Assembly: GCA_030531005.1 (NCBI GenBank)
Contig: JAUMTW010000001.1
Coordinates: 1-64,000, forward strand
DNA: 64,000 nucleotides
Direction of reading: 5' to 3'
From: Corynebacterium sp.
GTDB lineage: Bacteria > Actinomycetota > Actinomycetes > Mycobacteriales > Mycobacteriaceae
The position numbers and the translations under genes were made by a program. Each line of letters opens with the position of its first letter. Within the stretch, counting starts at the first letter, position 1. Below are positions 30,585-38,659 of the stretch, one piece after another. Under the pieces are notes generated by a model. The model searched no databases. It was not told where the DNA came from and worked only from the letters and a program-made list of their open reading frames with translations.

Positions 30585-31212
30585 TGTTTCCTATGGTAGT
30601 CGATCGGCAGGCAGTGCAGTAGCACTGGGGCAAAGAGCACGACCCGAGTCGTGCTCGGCAAAATCAGCGCATCTTTTAGGCCGTTAGTAAATGATAATAC
30701 AGTGAGCAAAACTTCTTTATCGTGGATTCGAAAGACATCAGAAAATGTTCCGGTTATATCTGCTACTTATGAAGCGATGCAGTTTTGTGTGCCATAGGAA
30801 TCAACCGATATCGATTAGCTCGTGCTTTTACGCCAGCGAAAGTGACAAAACGTTAGTGTTCACTGGGAAAACTTTGGGGAAATTTTGTCTGGTTGGAGGA
30901 CTTTCCTGTACTCCTGACCAAGCGATTGTGCACGTGCTTCGGTACAGGCACTCGCATTTATGGGTTCCAACTTTTTATACCAGCAAACGGTATTCGCATT
31001 CAGGCCACGGTAGTAATTTCAATGAATATGTGGGGCACTTGCTATCTTTTGTTGTTTTCCATTTTCTCCGTAATCAAAAATGTAGTGGAGGAGTCAGTAT
31101 CGAGCGCAGTATCCTTTTCGAACATTCCGAAGTAAGTAGAAGCGATTTGAGATCCGTTTCGCAGACCAAGCAAGAAAAGGCCCCACCATCTGGTGAGGAT
31201 CATTATTATCTG
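30585..31212. other. AT-rich gene-free stretch beyond tRNA-Arg
   Basis: About 630 bp with no supported gene; a 168-aa plus-strand frame (from 30745) runs into the antisense of the tRNA and looks non-coding. The composition is visibly AT-richer than the flanking genes. The tRNA terminator is at 31175-31198. It may be decayed accessory DNA. Confidence 0.4.
31175..31198 (-). terminator. tRNA-Arg terminator
   Basis: CCCCACCA (31181-31188) pairs with TGGTGAGG (31191-31198, one mismatch) on the minus strand, followed by CCTTTTCTTG. It lies 15 bp downstream of the tRNA 3' end. Confidence 0.7.
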
Positions 31213-31285
31213 TGCCCCAGAGAGGAATCGAACCTCCGACACCGGCTTTAGGAGAGCCGTGCTCTATCCACTGAGCTACTAGGGC
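31213..31285 (-). tRNA. tRNA-Arg(CCT)
   Basis: The minus strand folds as a 73-nt tRNA. The acceptor stem GCCCTAG/CTGGGGC has one T-G pair and is followed by the discriminator A. The D arm is AGCTCAGTGGATAGAGCA, the anticodon arm CGGCT-CTCCTAA-AGCCG with anticodon CCT (reads AGG), and the T arm GGAGGTTCGATTCCTCT-like. CCA is not encoded. tRNA-Arg(CCT) genes are frequent integration sites for phages and islands, and both flanks here are gene-poor. Confidence 0.96.
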
Positions 31286-32015
31286 TGCGCAGTACCAATA
31301 CAAGTACTGCAGGTAACCGCCTCAAGAATTGCTTTAAAGCATTCTTGTGAGCGGCACCGGGAACTAGCATAGCCTACCGAGCTCGGTTTAGTGCAACGAG
31401 CCCCAAGCCTGTGATACTAGGACAATAGGCTGAGGCAGTGAGTTAAGCGAAGGGGGCGAAAGAAGTGGGTCGCCACTTTCCCGCGCCCGAGTATCATTCA
31501 TCAGCCGATGGGTGTGTGTACATTCCCAAGCGTACTGCTACGGAAGCGCACCGCACGAGCTCATCGGCCTTGACCTTGTAGCCTTTTCGATTGAAGTGTG
31601 AAACGTAGAGATACCGCAGGTTTTGGCGAAGGCTCGGACAGTACACTCAATCGTCTTGCGTATTGCGAGGAGTGATGAGTTCTACGTGTGCTCTAGGAAT
31701 AGTGGATTAGGAATAGTAAATACCGCTATTTGGGCTTAATACCCTGCAAAATCTCGCAAAAACCTGCAAGGAATCCTGGTGCTACTCAAAAGCGAAGCTA
31801 GTGGGAGCAAACGCAATACGCTGACCAGTAAGGATGGCGAACGTCCAGGCTGCAGCAGCCTTAACGTAAATTATGTCACATTCATTGTGAATCGGCCCTG
31901 AAGCAGTTGGCATAAATTATGCTGGATGCAAAGAGGTCTAGAGATTGAAAAGACTCGCCAGTTCAAGCCAGTGCAGGTTCCTCCTGGTCATGCTGGCGCA
32001 GGAAAGGATTCTGCC
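31286..32015. other. Gene-poor stretch upstream of tRNA-Arg
   Basis: About 730 bp. It contains a possible gene remnant on the minus strand (31494-31646), an inverted repeat TCACA-TTCAT-TGTGA at 31876-31890, and little else. No direct copy of the tRNA 3' end was seen. Confidence 0.4.
31494..31646 (-). pseudogene. Possible gene remnant (50 codons)
   Basis: A minus-strand frame from a GTG reads RYLYVSHFNRKGYKVKADEL and continues with VRCASVAVRLGMY before a stop. Its residue composition looks like real protein, whereas the other frames do not. There is no Shine-Dalgarno and an in-frame stop lies just upstream, so it is more likely the 3' remnant of a lost gene than an intact one. I cannot name the family. 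Confidence 0.3.
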
Positions 32016-32294
32016 ATGGAAAACCGCCCAATTTTTCACGATGTCGACCGACGGGCCATCACCGCTGCAATTGTCGAAGAAGATGGCAAGCACTTGCTTG
32101 TGATTGAAGAAGTCGCTGAAGACGGATCCGAGCAGCGCACCAGGTTGTTGACCTTGAACTCCTTCGACACCAAACAATTAGCCAAGGCCTGTGAGAATTA
32201 CCTAAGCTTTAAGCACACAATTGATTACTCTAGCTTGAACACGATGCTTACTGATAAGGATCGCATTGAGCTCTACGGAGAGGAAGACGACTAA
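32016..32294 (+). CDS. Small conserved hypothetical protein (92 aa)
   Basis: A 92-aa acidic cytoplasmic protein: ENRPIFHDVDRRAITAAIVE, a likely beta-strand stretch KHLLVIEEVAEDGSEQRTRL and a helical C terminus ending ELYGEEDD. I do not recognise a family. The ATG at 32016 has GAAAGGA 9 nt upstream; the frame opens 90 nt earlier. Only 3 nt separate it from the cobF GTG, so the two are cotranscribed and probably translationally coupled. Confidence 0.7.
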   Translation: MENRPIFHDVDRRAITAAIVEEDGKHLLVIEEVAEDGSEQRTRLLTLNSFDTKQLAKACENYLSFKHTIDYSSLNTMLTDKDRIELYGEEDD

Positions 32295-32297
32295 CCC

Positions 32298-33050
32298 GTG
32301 CGCACCCTGGCGGTCATTGGCATTGGTGCAGGAAATCCTGCCCATATCACTCAAGAGGCAATCGCTGCACTGCAACAATCCGATGTAGTCATCGCCTTAG
32401 ATAAGGGAGAACAAAAGGCAGATTTGTTGCAATTACGCCGCAACTTACTGGCCGAGTTTGCCCCGAAAGTTGAATTAGTGACTGTGATGGATCCGCCGCG
32501 CGATAGGAATCCAGTCGATTATGACGCTGAGGTGCGACGTTGGCATCAAGCGCGCGCGTACCTACTTGCCGATGCCATCACCAGTAATAGTGCTGACGAT
32601 GCCACTGTGGCTTTTATGGTCTGGGGTGATCCCTCACTGTATGACTCCACTTTGCGCATTATCGAGCAAATGCATGAGCTCACTGAACTAGAAGCCAAGG
32701 TGCAGGTTATCCCTGGAATTACCGCCGTGCAGACGCTGACTGCAGTGCATGGCATTGTGCTTAACCAGCTGGGGGCACCAATACATATCACCACGGGTCG
32801 CCGGTTACCGATGACTCATACCGAATTATTACGCAATTGTGTCGTACTTCTTGACGGTGGCAGTGCCTGGCAGCAGATTGCTCCTGGTGAGAAATATATT
32901 TGGTGGGGTGCCTATTTGGGCACGCCGCAACAGGTTTTACGTCATGGCAAGCTAGCCGAAATCGGAGTCGAACTTGCTAAGTTGAAAGAGCAGCTTCGCG
33001 CGGAGCATGGTTGGATCATGGACACTTATTTAATTCGTGAAGGCGAGTAG
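32298..33050 (+). CDS. cobF: Precorrin-6A synthase (deacetylating)-like methyltransferase
   Basis: A 250-aa SAM-dependent tetrapyrrole methyltransferase of the CobF type. Visible: LAVIGIGAGNPAHITQEAI (N-terminal SAM loop), SDVVIALDKGEQKADL, VAFMVWGDPSLYDSTLRI and VIPGITAVQTLTAVHGIVLNQ (GxxS/T substitute region). CobF performs C1 methylation with loss of acetate in aerobic cobalamin synthesis. The start is GTG with AGAGGAAG 12 nt upstream. No other corrin gene lies in the window. An orphan role is possible; identity rests on motif pattern. Confidence 0.8.
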   Translation: MRTLAVIGIGAGNPAHITQEAIAALQQSDVVIALDKGEQKADLLQLRRNLLAEFAPKVELVTVMDPPRDRNPVDYDAEVRRWHQARAYLLADAITSNSADDATVAFMVWGDPSLYDSTLRIIEQMHELTELEAKVQVIPGITAVQTLTAVHGIVLNQLGAPIHITTGRRLPMTHTELLRNCVVLLDGGSAWQQIAPGEKYIWWGAYLGTPQQVLRHGKLAEIGVELAKLKEQLRAEHGWIMDTYLIREGE

Positions 33051-33092
33051 CGAACACCTAGGTAGCAAACGCCGAGGTGCTAAATTAGCAGA

Positions 33093-33120
33093 AATCCCCA
33101 ATCAGTGTTGATTGGGGATT
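33093..33120. terminator. Bidirectional hairpin between cobF and mrx1
   Basis: AATCCCCAATCA (33093-33104) pairs perfectly with TGATTGGGGATT (33109-33120) over GTGT. T-runs are short on both sides; it probably separates the two convergent operons. Confidence 0.65.
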
Positions 33121-33204
33121 GAGTATATTCTCAATTTGTGTAGGGCGAACGTGCACGTTCAATAAATAAGCGCACCTATCACCTAAGCTTGTCTGCAGTC
33201 CGGG

Positions 33205-33474
33205 TTATTCAGCAGCGTTTGCGGTCAGCTCCGTGTAGCGCTGGCGTACCGCAGCAGCCGGTGGATTGGTTGCGACTTCACCATCGCTATAACGCACGGT
33301 AGGAACTACCCGGTTGCCATCATTGACTGATTCCACCCACAGCGCAGCTTCTTCATCAGCTTCAATATCGATAATCTCATAGGGGATCGCATTGCTATCT
33401 AAGTCACGTCGTAGTCGACGGCAAAAGGGGCACCAATCAGTGGCATAGATACGAATGGGGTTGGTAGCTGTCAT
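33205..33474 (-). CDS. mrx1: Mycoredoxin (glutaredoxin-like)
   Basis: An 89-aa thioredoxin-fold oxidoreductase with the active-site pair C15-P-F-C18 in ATDWCPFCRRL, the cis-Pro segment RVVPTVRYSDG, and a C-terminal helix. Mycoredoxins reduce mycothiol-protein mixed disulfides in actinobacteria; the CPFC pair fits a monothiol-type mechanism using Cys15. The ATG at 33474 gives the family-length protein; the frame opens 153 nt earlier inside folA. It follows folA by 62 bp on the same strand. Confidence 0.88.
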   Translation of the reverse strand: MTATNPIRIYATDWCPFCRRLRRDLDSNAIPYEIIDIEADEEAALWVESVNDGNRVVPTVRYSDGEVATNPPAAAVRQRYTELTANAAE

Positions 33475-33536
33475 GGGGGAGGTACTTTCTTTGTATGCGT
33501 ACAGGCTGTCCGATTCAGAGTGCTGGGCTGCTGTGG

Positions 33537-34073
33537 CTAGTGACGGCGGAAATGCTGAACTTTCATTTCTACTGTGTCTGTAGTGCGCACGATGGAGGTG
33601 TGAATTTCTCCTGGGACTTCTTGCCAAGCAGTCTCGGTGACCAGTTTGAAGTCATCACCAAGTTGAGGAGCGAAGACCGCATGGGGGAGCTGGTCGGCTA
33701 GTTCTACATTGATGAGGGTGCGTACCACATAGTCCACCTTGTCCAGGCAGGCTGCATACGTCTTGCCACCGCCAATAATCCAGGCAGGACGGCTCATAGC
33801 ATCCAAGGCAGCATCCAAATTGCTGCAGACTTGCGCACCTTCAGACCATTGGCCGGCCAGATCGGATGAAAGTACAAAATTCTTTCGCCTGGGCAGAGGT
33901 CGATATGCCGGTGGCAGCGAGTGCCAGGTGCTAGCCCCCATAAGCACATCATGGCCGAGGGTTTGCTCTTGAAAGAAGCGTAAGTCTGCTGGAATATGCC
34001 AGGGCATATCCTTACCATCGCCGACCACACCATCGATTGTCTGGGCCCAAATAGCACCTAAGCTAAAATCCAT
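33537..34073 (-). CDS. folA: Dihydrofolate reductase
   Basis: A 178-aa NADPH-dependent dihydrofolate reductase. Motifs: LGAIWAQTIDGVVGDGKDMPWHIPADLRFF (substrate loop with the catalytic acidic residue after the Trp-His-Ile-Pro), HDVLMGASTWHSLPPAYRPLP, RKNFVLSSD and AWIIGGGKTYAACL. It regenerates tetrahydrofolate consumed by ThyA. Its ATG overlaps the thyA TAA by one base (TAATG), indicating translational coupling in a thyA-folA-mrx1 operon. Confidence 0.93.
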   Translation of the reverse strand: MDFSLGAIWAQTIDGVVGDGKDMPWHIPADLRFFQEQTLGHDVLMGASTWHSLPPAYRPLPRRKNFVLSSDLAGQWSEGAQVCSNLDAALDAMSRPAWIIGGGKTYAACLDKVDYVVRTLINVELADQLPHAVFAPQLGDDFKLVTETAWQEVPGEIHTSIVRTTDTVEMKVQHFRRH

Positions 34074-34879
34074 TAGACTGCGACCTCACCGCGAATAGCA
34101 GGGTGGGGGTCATAACCTTCAATGCTGATGTCATCGAAAGTGTAATCAAAGATGCTGTCAGCTTTATTGAGCGTAAGCTGCGGATATGGCCGTGGCTCGC
34201 GAGAGAGCTGCAACGCAACTTGTTCGAGGTGATTGTCATAAATATGGCAATCACCCCCAGTCCAAATAAATTCCCCAACTTCCAATCCAGCCTGCTGAGC
34301 AAACATGTGTGTCAGGAGGCTATATGACGCAATGTTGAAAGGAACCCCCAAAAACATATCTGCACTGCGCTGGTAAAGCTGACAGCTGAGTTTCCCATCA
34401 GCCACATAAAGCTGGAAGAGCAAGTGGCAAGGGGGCAGCGCCATATTATCTATTTCGGAAACATTCCACGCCGAAACGATATTGCGCCGGGAGTCTGGAT
34501 TAGTGCGCAAAGTCTCTAACGCTTGGCTAATTTGGTCAATATGCTGTCCGTTGGGGGTAGGCCAACTGCGCCACTGGACCCCGTAGATTGGGCCGAGGTC
34601 TCCATTAGAGTCGGCCCACTCATCCCAAATAGTGACGTTGTGGTCGTGCAAGAATTTAATGTTGCTATCACCACGTAAGAACCACAGTAATTCTCCGATA
34701 ATGGACTTCATATGCACTTTTTTAGTGGTAATCAAAGGGAAAGATTGAGCCAAGTCAAAGCGCATTTGCGCACCGAACAAGCTTGTTGTTCCAGTTCCAG
34801 TGCGATCATCCTTATGGGTTCCTTCTGCCAGAATATGCTGCAGGAGGTCTTCATAGGGGGTGGGGATCTCTCCAGTCAT
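34073..34879 (-). CDS. thyA: Thymidylate synthase
   Basis: A 268-aa classical ThyA converting dUMP to dTMP with methylene-THF. Seen: [45 protein letters not shown], and the nucleophile Cys in [13 protein letters not shown], then [17 protein letters not shown] and [10 protein letters not shown]. The ATG at 34879 is used; a TTG three codons upstream is in frame. TAGGCT lies 8 nt upstream, so a leaderless start is possible. The lactococcin cassette ends 54 bp upstream on the same strand with no clear terminator between. Confidence 0.95.
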   Translation of the reverse strand: MTGEIPTPYEDLLQHILAEGTHKDDRTGTGTTSLFGAQMRFDLAQSFPLITTKKVHMKSIIGELLWFLRGDSNIKFLHDHNVTIWDEWADSNGDLGPIYGVQWRSWPTPNGQHIDQISQALETLRTNPDSRRNIVSAWNVSEIDNMALPPCHLLFQLYVADGKLSCQLYQRSADMFLGVPFNIASYSLLTHMFAQQAGLEVGEFIWTGGDCHIYDNHLEQVALQLSREPRPYPQLTLNKADSIFDYTFDDISIEGYDPHPAIRGEVAV

Positions 34880-34887
34880 GACTACCA

Positions 34888-34893
34888 AGCCTA
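34888..34893 (-). promoter_or_regulatory. -10 box of thyA (leaderless candidate)
   Basis: TAGGCT on the minus strand ends 8 nt before the thyA ATG at 34879. Confidence 0.35.
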
Positions 34894-34933
34894 GCAGCTC
34901 CTAGCAGCTAGTCGAAGTCTAACGTATTTGGGA

Positions 34934-35275
34934 CTACGGGCGGCTCAGATCTGTTTGTCCTTTCTCACAATATCCGGCAGCAAAGTCGTTGCGCCCAAAG
35001 GTTTTCGCGTCTACGGTAACTCGTGCGATTTCACCAGGAGCAACGCAATCGGAGGCCTTTTCTGTTTTCCCCTGTACCCATGCATAATGCCAGTTATCTT
35101 CATTTGAGAATGATGACCAAACCACACCTCCAGAGGCCCCATGATCCCATTGCCCGCCAAGGTATTCTTCACTAGTGGCAGGGGATTGCGCTTGCTTATA
35201 CAGCATGGTCATAACTACAGCAATCGCAACTACTGCGAGAATCAGTACGCCCAAAATCTTCGTCAGACGTGACAT
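34934..35275 (-). CDS. Lactococcin-972-like peptide with retained N-terminal membrane anchor
   Basis: A 113-aa protein. Residues 6-26 are a hydrophobic segment (ILGVLILAVVAIAVVMTML) without a clear cleavage site; the rest is extracytoplasmic. Residues 38-60 (YLGGQWDHGASGGVVWSSF) match the lactococcin 972 family and the peptide encoded at 38089-38373. Cys77 and Cys103 have the same 26-residue spacing as Cys68 and Cys94 of that peptide. It is the last gene of the cassette, 44 bp after the ABC ATPase. It may be a second bacteriocin or, by its anchor, a tethered immunity decoy; both are inference. Confidence 0.75.
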   Translation of the reverse strand: MSRLTKILGVLILAVVAIAVVMTMLYKQAQSPATSEEYLGGQWDHGASGGVVWSSFSNEDNWHYAWVQGKTEKASDCVAPGEIARVTVDAKTFGRNDFAAGYCEKGQTDLSRP

Positions 35276-35319
35276 TGTATGTACCTCAAATCTTTTAGCT
35301 TCTATCTTGCGACAATTGG

Positions 35320-35991
35320 TTAACTTGCCAACTGGACCTTTCTATCTGCATGGTCGGCTACCCATGGATCATGGCTTACTAACACCACTGCGGCACCTGT
35401 GTCTGCACATTTACGCAACAGAGTGAGGATCCGGGTAGCGTTTTCTCGATCCAAAGAGGCCGTGGGTTCATCGGCCAAAATGACTGGTGGCTGGCGCGCC
35501 CATAACCGCGCCATGGCCACGCGTTGCTGTTCGCCACCACTGAGGGCATAGATCTTGGTATTCTCGAATCCTTCTAATCCTACTTGCATCAAAGTCTCTT
35601 GAATGAGGTGCGTACGTTCTGATCGCTTGGTTCGGCGGGGGAGCGCCAAGGCGATATTTTCACGGACCGTCTGGTTTTCGATAAGTGCAAAATCCTGAAA
35701 TAGGTACCCAATGGTTGTGCGCCGTAGCAGGCGCCTTTTCCGGGCAGAACAATTCTCTACGCGTTCTCCTTGAATGAAAATTTTCCCGGAGTCGCAGGTG
35801 TCAAGCTGTCCCAGGCAGTTTAATAGGGTCGATTTTCCACATCCCGATGGCCCCATAAGGCAGAGAATCTCACCTGGAAAAACTTCTAAATCAAGGTGTG
35901 ACCACAGAGTTTTTGGGCCAATGGTTTTCGTTATTCCTTGAGCAGCAAGAGTAGGCATATCCGGGGTGGAATGTGTTGGAGATGTGTTCAT
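35320..35991 (-). CDS. ABC transporter ATPase of the lactococcin-972-type cassette
   Basis: A 223-aa ATP-binding subunit of the MacB/LolD-like class. Walker A GPSGCGKST (47-55), Q-loop Gln99 (GYLFQDFALI), signature SGGEQQRVAMAR (151-162), Walker B VILADEP (170-176), D-loop, and switch His207 (LVSHDPW). It should energise the neighbouring membrane protein in export of, or self-protection against, the lactococcin-like peptides. Its ATG overlaps the stop of the membrane-protein frame by 4 nt (ATGA), so the two were coupled. Confidence 0.92.
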   Translation of the reverse strand: MNTSPTHSTPDMPTLAAQGITKTIGPKTLWSHLDLEVFPGEILCLMGPSGCGKSTLLNCLGQLDTCDSGKIFIQGERVENCSARKRRLLRRTTIGYLFQDFALIENQTVRENIALALPRRTKRSERTHLIQETLMQVGLEGFENTKIYALSGGEQQRVAMARLWARQPPVILADEPTASLDRENATRILTLLRKCADTGAAVVLVSHDPWVADHADRKVQLAS

Positions 35992-38013
35992 AGTTCCTCC
36001 TTATGAGGTTGCTTACCCAATTGCGGTACACGTTGAAGTTGGAGAATCTTGCGATGGTGAAAGAGTGCGGGTGAGGTGAGTGTCAGAATGAAAATGCAGA
36101 GAACCCACACAGCGGGGTGAACATAGAATTGTGCGAGTGTGGCTGGATCGGCGGGTATACCACCGTGGAAGGAAGTCCAAGTACGGTACAATCCCCCTAG
36201 ATGCCAGATGTACCAGCACAAAAGTATTGCAGTTATAGCTTCTATACAGAGAATCATTGCAAGAAAATGTCGTGGCACGATTCCAAGAATCTGTGTTACT
36301 CGCAAATATTGGTGATATACCTGTCCAAAGCACTTTGAAAGAGCCCACCCGGAGGCTAGGATTGCCACAATTAAGAGAATTAATGTGCCCCAATAAACCA
36401 GCATAGAGGTGTGCGCATCATTGTGATTCCGTGCCCATTGCACACTGAATTGAGTATAACCAGCTATGAAGGTTTGAATGCCCTCGGTGTTGCGCAAAGC
36501 TTGTACATTTTCTTCACCGATAATCCCGATATCATTCTGCGTGACTGCAGCCACAATGGTGCGGTCATTTCCCGAGAGATTTGCATCTGGGTAGACGAGA
36601 ACAGTGGGATTTGTGATTAATGCGCGGTTCATCCAATTTGAGAAGCTCGCTTCCCACGTTTTTTGCCTGGAAGCTATGTGTTGCACGAATAACTGCACAT
36701 GCATTAGCTTCCTGGCATTCCGTGGGGAAGAGTAACTGGGGATCAGCTTGTGCTCCAGTAGCTCCAGGCGGCAGTACTACCAAAGGTTTTTCGGCTGTTA
36801 ATTGTGTGAGTTCATCTTTGGGGAAATTCCGCAGTGATTCTTTCGCTCCGCTAGCGTTATAGATCATGCGATCACCGTTTGCAGAGGTGTTCCCTATACC
36901 AGAGTCAAGGTATGTGGCATACAGTGCATTACCTTGGGCTGATTGCGCACGAATTGCACTTGCCAATTGTGCTGTATCGGCTTCAATGCCCTCAAAGGTA
37001 CGGGCACCGCTGAGTTGCAAAAAGAATACATCATTGTTTTCTGCAGCGATGGGGCGATCAATCATCTGCTTAGAGTATTCGGTAGTGAGGTTGAGAGCGG
37101 GAAGTGCGATCGCTGAAAGAAGAATTAACCCCATTATGCGAGTAGCAGCCACGAGGGTTAGGACGTAGCCCGAGGCAACTTTGCCTTTGAGTGCTGCCAC
37201 GAGAGGCGTTAGACGGGTAATGGCTAATGTTACTATTCCTGAGACAAGTAAAACTGCAAGGAAACAAGCGCTATAGGCCACCCAATATTCTAAGACCTGA
37301 CGGTAACGTTGTACGCCACTAGTGCTCAATATGGCGGCACTTCCAGCAAGGAATATTATCGCGAGTGGTATCCAGCGCTGTCGGAGTGCCATGAAGAAGT
37401 TTGTGAAGTATGAGTGGAATATTCCAAAGCCGAGAAGATTTTTAATGGCATAAGCGCGGGCATCAACGAGAATGCTGCTTATGGAAAGAGATGCAATTAA
37501 GAAAATGAAAAGCAGCATTACTTTTGAAAGTGGAGTTCCGTCATATAAGAAATCCCAATTGAAATATCCGAGCGACTCATATTTCACGTCTTTTGCGTCA
37601 AGAAAATCACGAATAGTATTAGTAAAATCATCCCCACCAGAAAGTTCGTATAATTGCCGTGCATCTCCATAGGGCAGGGCTGTAAGTTCAGAAACCTGAT
37701 ACTTTTCATGTGGGAAAAGGGTTGGGTAACCAGTGTTTATCCAGTCTGAGGCTTTCGCTCCAGCTACATAGAGATGCTGCTGGTTAGCTTCAGCGAGTTG
37801 CACAGTTATGGTTTCAGAATTCTCGTCAGCGATTTGGGTAAGTTCCTGGAGTATTTCTAATTCGAAATTGCCTGGAACTTCCAAGATTTGAATATTGCTA
37901 TTAGTACCAATGGTTGTCTCTGCTTGGAAAAGTAGAACTGTCCAATAGGCTGTCAAGAGGGCAATTGTTACCGCGAGCAGTATGCTTATTCGAGTGAAAA
38001 CTAGTCCGGTTGG
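35988..38013 (-). pseudogene. Frame-disrupted bacteriocin-associated integral membrane protein (DUF1430-like)
   Basis: Two overlapping frames together spell one protein of about 675 residues. The upstream frame (open 38013-36565) has an N-terminal hydrophobic segment, an extracytoplasmic domain and a four-TM block (LLFIFLIASLSISSILV onward). The downstream frame (ending 35988) has the last extracytoplasmic part and three TM segments. They join at an A6 run on the minus strand (36659-36664): with five A the product reads through ...FQAKTWEASFSNW... No ATG with SD starts the upstream frame; an ATG at 38017 is one base out of frame and would fit if a T-run at 37997-38000 were one shorter. The topology and context match TIGR01654/DUF1430 putative immunity/transport proteins of lactococcin 972 loci. 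Confidence 0.7.
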
Positions 38014-38048
38014 TCATTGCGAGCGTAGTGCTGGACCAACCGGACTAG
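38001..38048 (-). terminator. Attenuator-like hairpin between the bacteriocin and membrane-protein genes
   Basis: A perfect 15-bp inverted repeat, CTAGTCCGGTTGGTC (38001-38015) and GACCAACCGGACTAG (38034-38048), with an 18-nt loop. On the minus strand TTTT follows directly (38000-37997). It lies 40 bp past the bacteriocin stop and immediately before the membrane-protein frame, so it should partly terminate transcription and favour the peptide mRNA. Confidence 0.8.
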
Positions 38049-38088
38049 CCTTTTCCTTGTTGATCAAAATGAGTATTCCTGACGATCT

Positions 38089-38373
38089 CTAGCAGTGGCG
38101 ATAGTAGCTACCATCGCTACGTAGTGTGCGGGATTCGGATATTGCCCGAGCCCAGGTTCCTGGAGGCTGACATCCCGAATCTACATACTGCTTACCGCGA
38201 ACAGATGCACCATGCCCTACGCCGTCATGCTTATAGTAGGACCACACCATGCCGCCAGAGGAGCCTTGATCCCATGTTCCGCCATCTTTGTATTCGGTAG
38301 CAGCTTGTGCAACACCTATGCCCGCACTTAAGAGGAGGAGGGTGGCCAAGGAAGAAGTTATATGTTTTCTCAT
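38089..38373 (-). CDS. Lactococcin 972 family bacteriocin-like peptide
   Basis: A 94-aa precursor. Residues 1-24 are a Sec signal peptide (ITSSLATLLLLSAGIGVAQA), giving a mature peptide of about 70 residues, close to the 66 of lactococcin 972. The mature part has the family pattern GGTWDQGSSGGMVWSYYKHD, then HGASVRG, GTWARA and a C-terminal YYRHC. Two Cys (68, 94) are present; lactococcin 972 itself has none. Lactococcin 972 binds lipid II and blocks septum formation; activity here is inferred. GGAAAAG lies about 10 nt before the ATG. It heads the cassette. Confidence 0.85.
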   Translation of the reverse strand: MRKHITSSLATLLLLSAGIGVAQAATEYKDGGTWDQGSSGGMVWSYYKHDGVGHGASVRGKQYVDSGCQPPGTWARAISESRTLRSDGSYYRHC

Positions 38374-38413
38374 AGTAAATTTCTTTTCCGGGCAGTGTTC
38401 AACAAGGTTACGC

Positions 38414-38428
38414 TTAGCATAATACTAA
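38414..38428. promoter_or_regulatory. Promoter-overlapping palindrome of the bacteriocin gene
   Basis: TTAGCATAATACTAA is a TTAG-N7-CTAA palindrome. On the minus strand it contains TATTAT, a good -10 box, 41-55 nt before the ATG. It may be an operator overlapping the promoter. Confidence 0.45.
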
Positions 38429-38659
38429 AAAAGCCATATCGTAAGAGTAAGAATTTTTTATGCCAGTATTTGGCGGTTATCGCTCAAGGGTATGGTGATA
38501 AAACCTTGCGGTTCTTTGGGTAATAGGAATACCTCGCCTTGGAGAATGCGATGGTAGCTGTAGGTATTTTGATGTCTGCAAGCGCAGTTTTGTTATGTAA
38601 ACGAATGTCACTGCCTAGTACAGCAGTGGTTCTAAGTAACAATGAAAATCAGTAGGTCC
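38429..38659. other. AT-rich upstream region of the cassette
   Basis: AT-rich sequence with no gene seen. It separates the bacteriocin promoter from the cysQ remnant at 38660-38815 and may hold further regulatory sites. Confidence 0.35.

Noticed and set aside
30745..31251. 168-aa plus-strand frame next to tRNA-Arg
   Set aside because: Its 3' part is the antisense of the tRNA and its composition is not protein-like.
31876..31890. TCACA-TTCAT-TGTGA as a GlxR site
   Set aside because: The half-sites are inverted relative to the TGTGA-N6-TCACA consensus and the spacing is five, so it is only a palindrome.
37954..37956. TTG at 37956 as start of the DUF1430-like protein
   Set aside because: It would cut the first membrane segment in half and has no SD; the open frame continues upstream to 38013 with a better hydrophobic segment.
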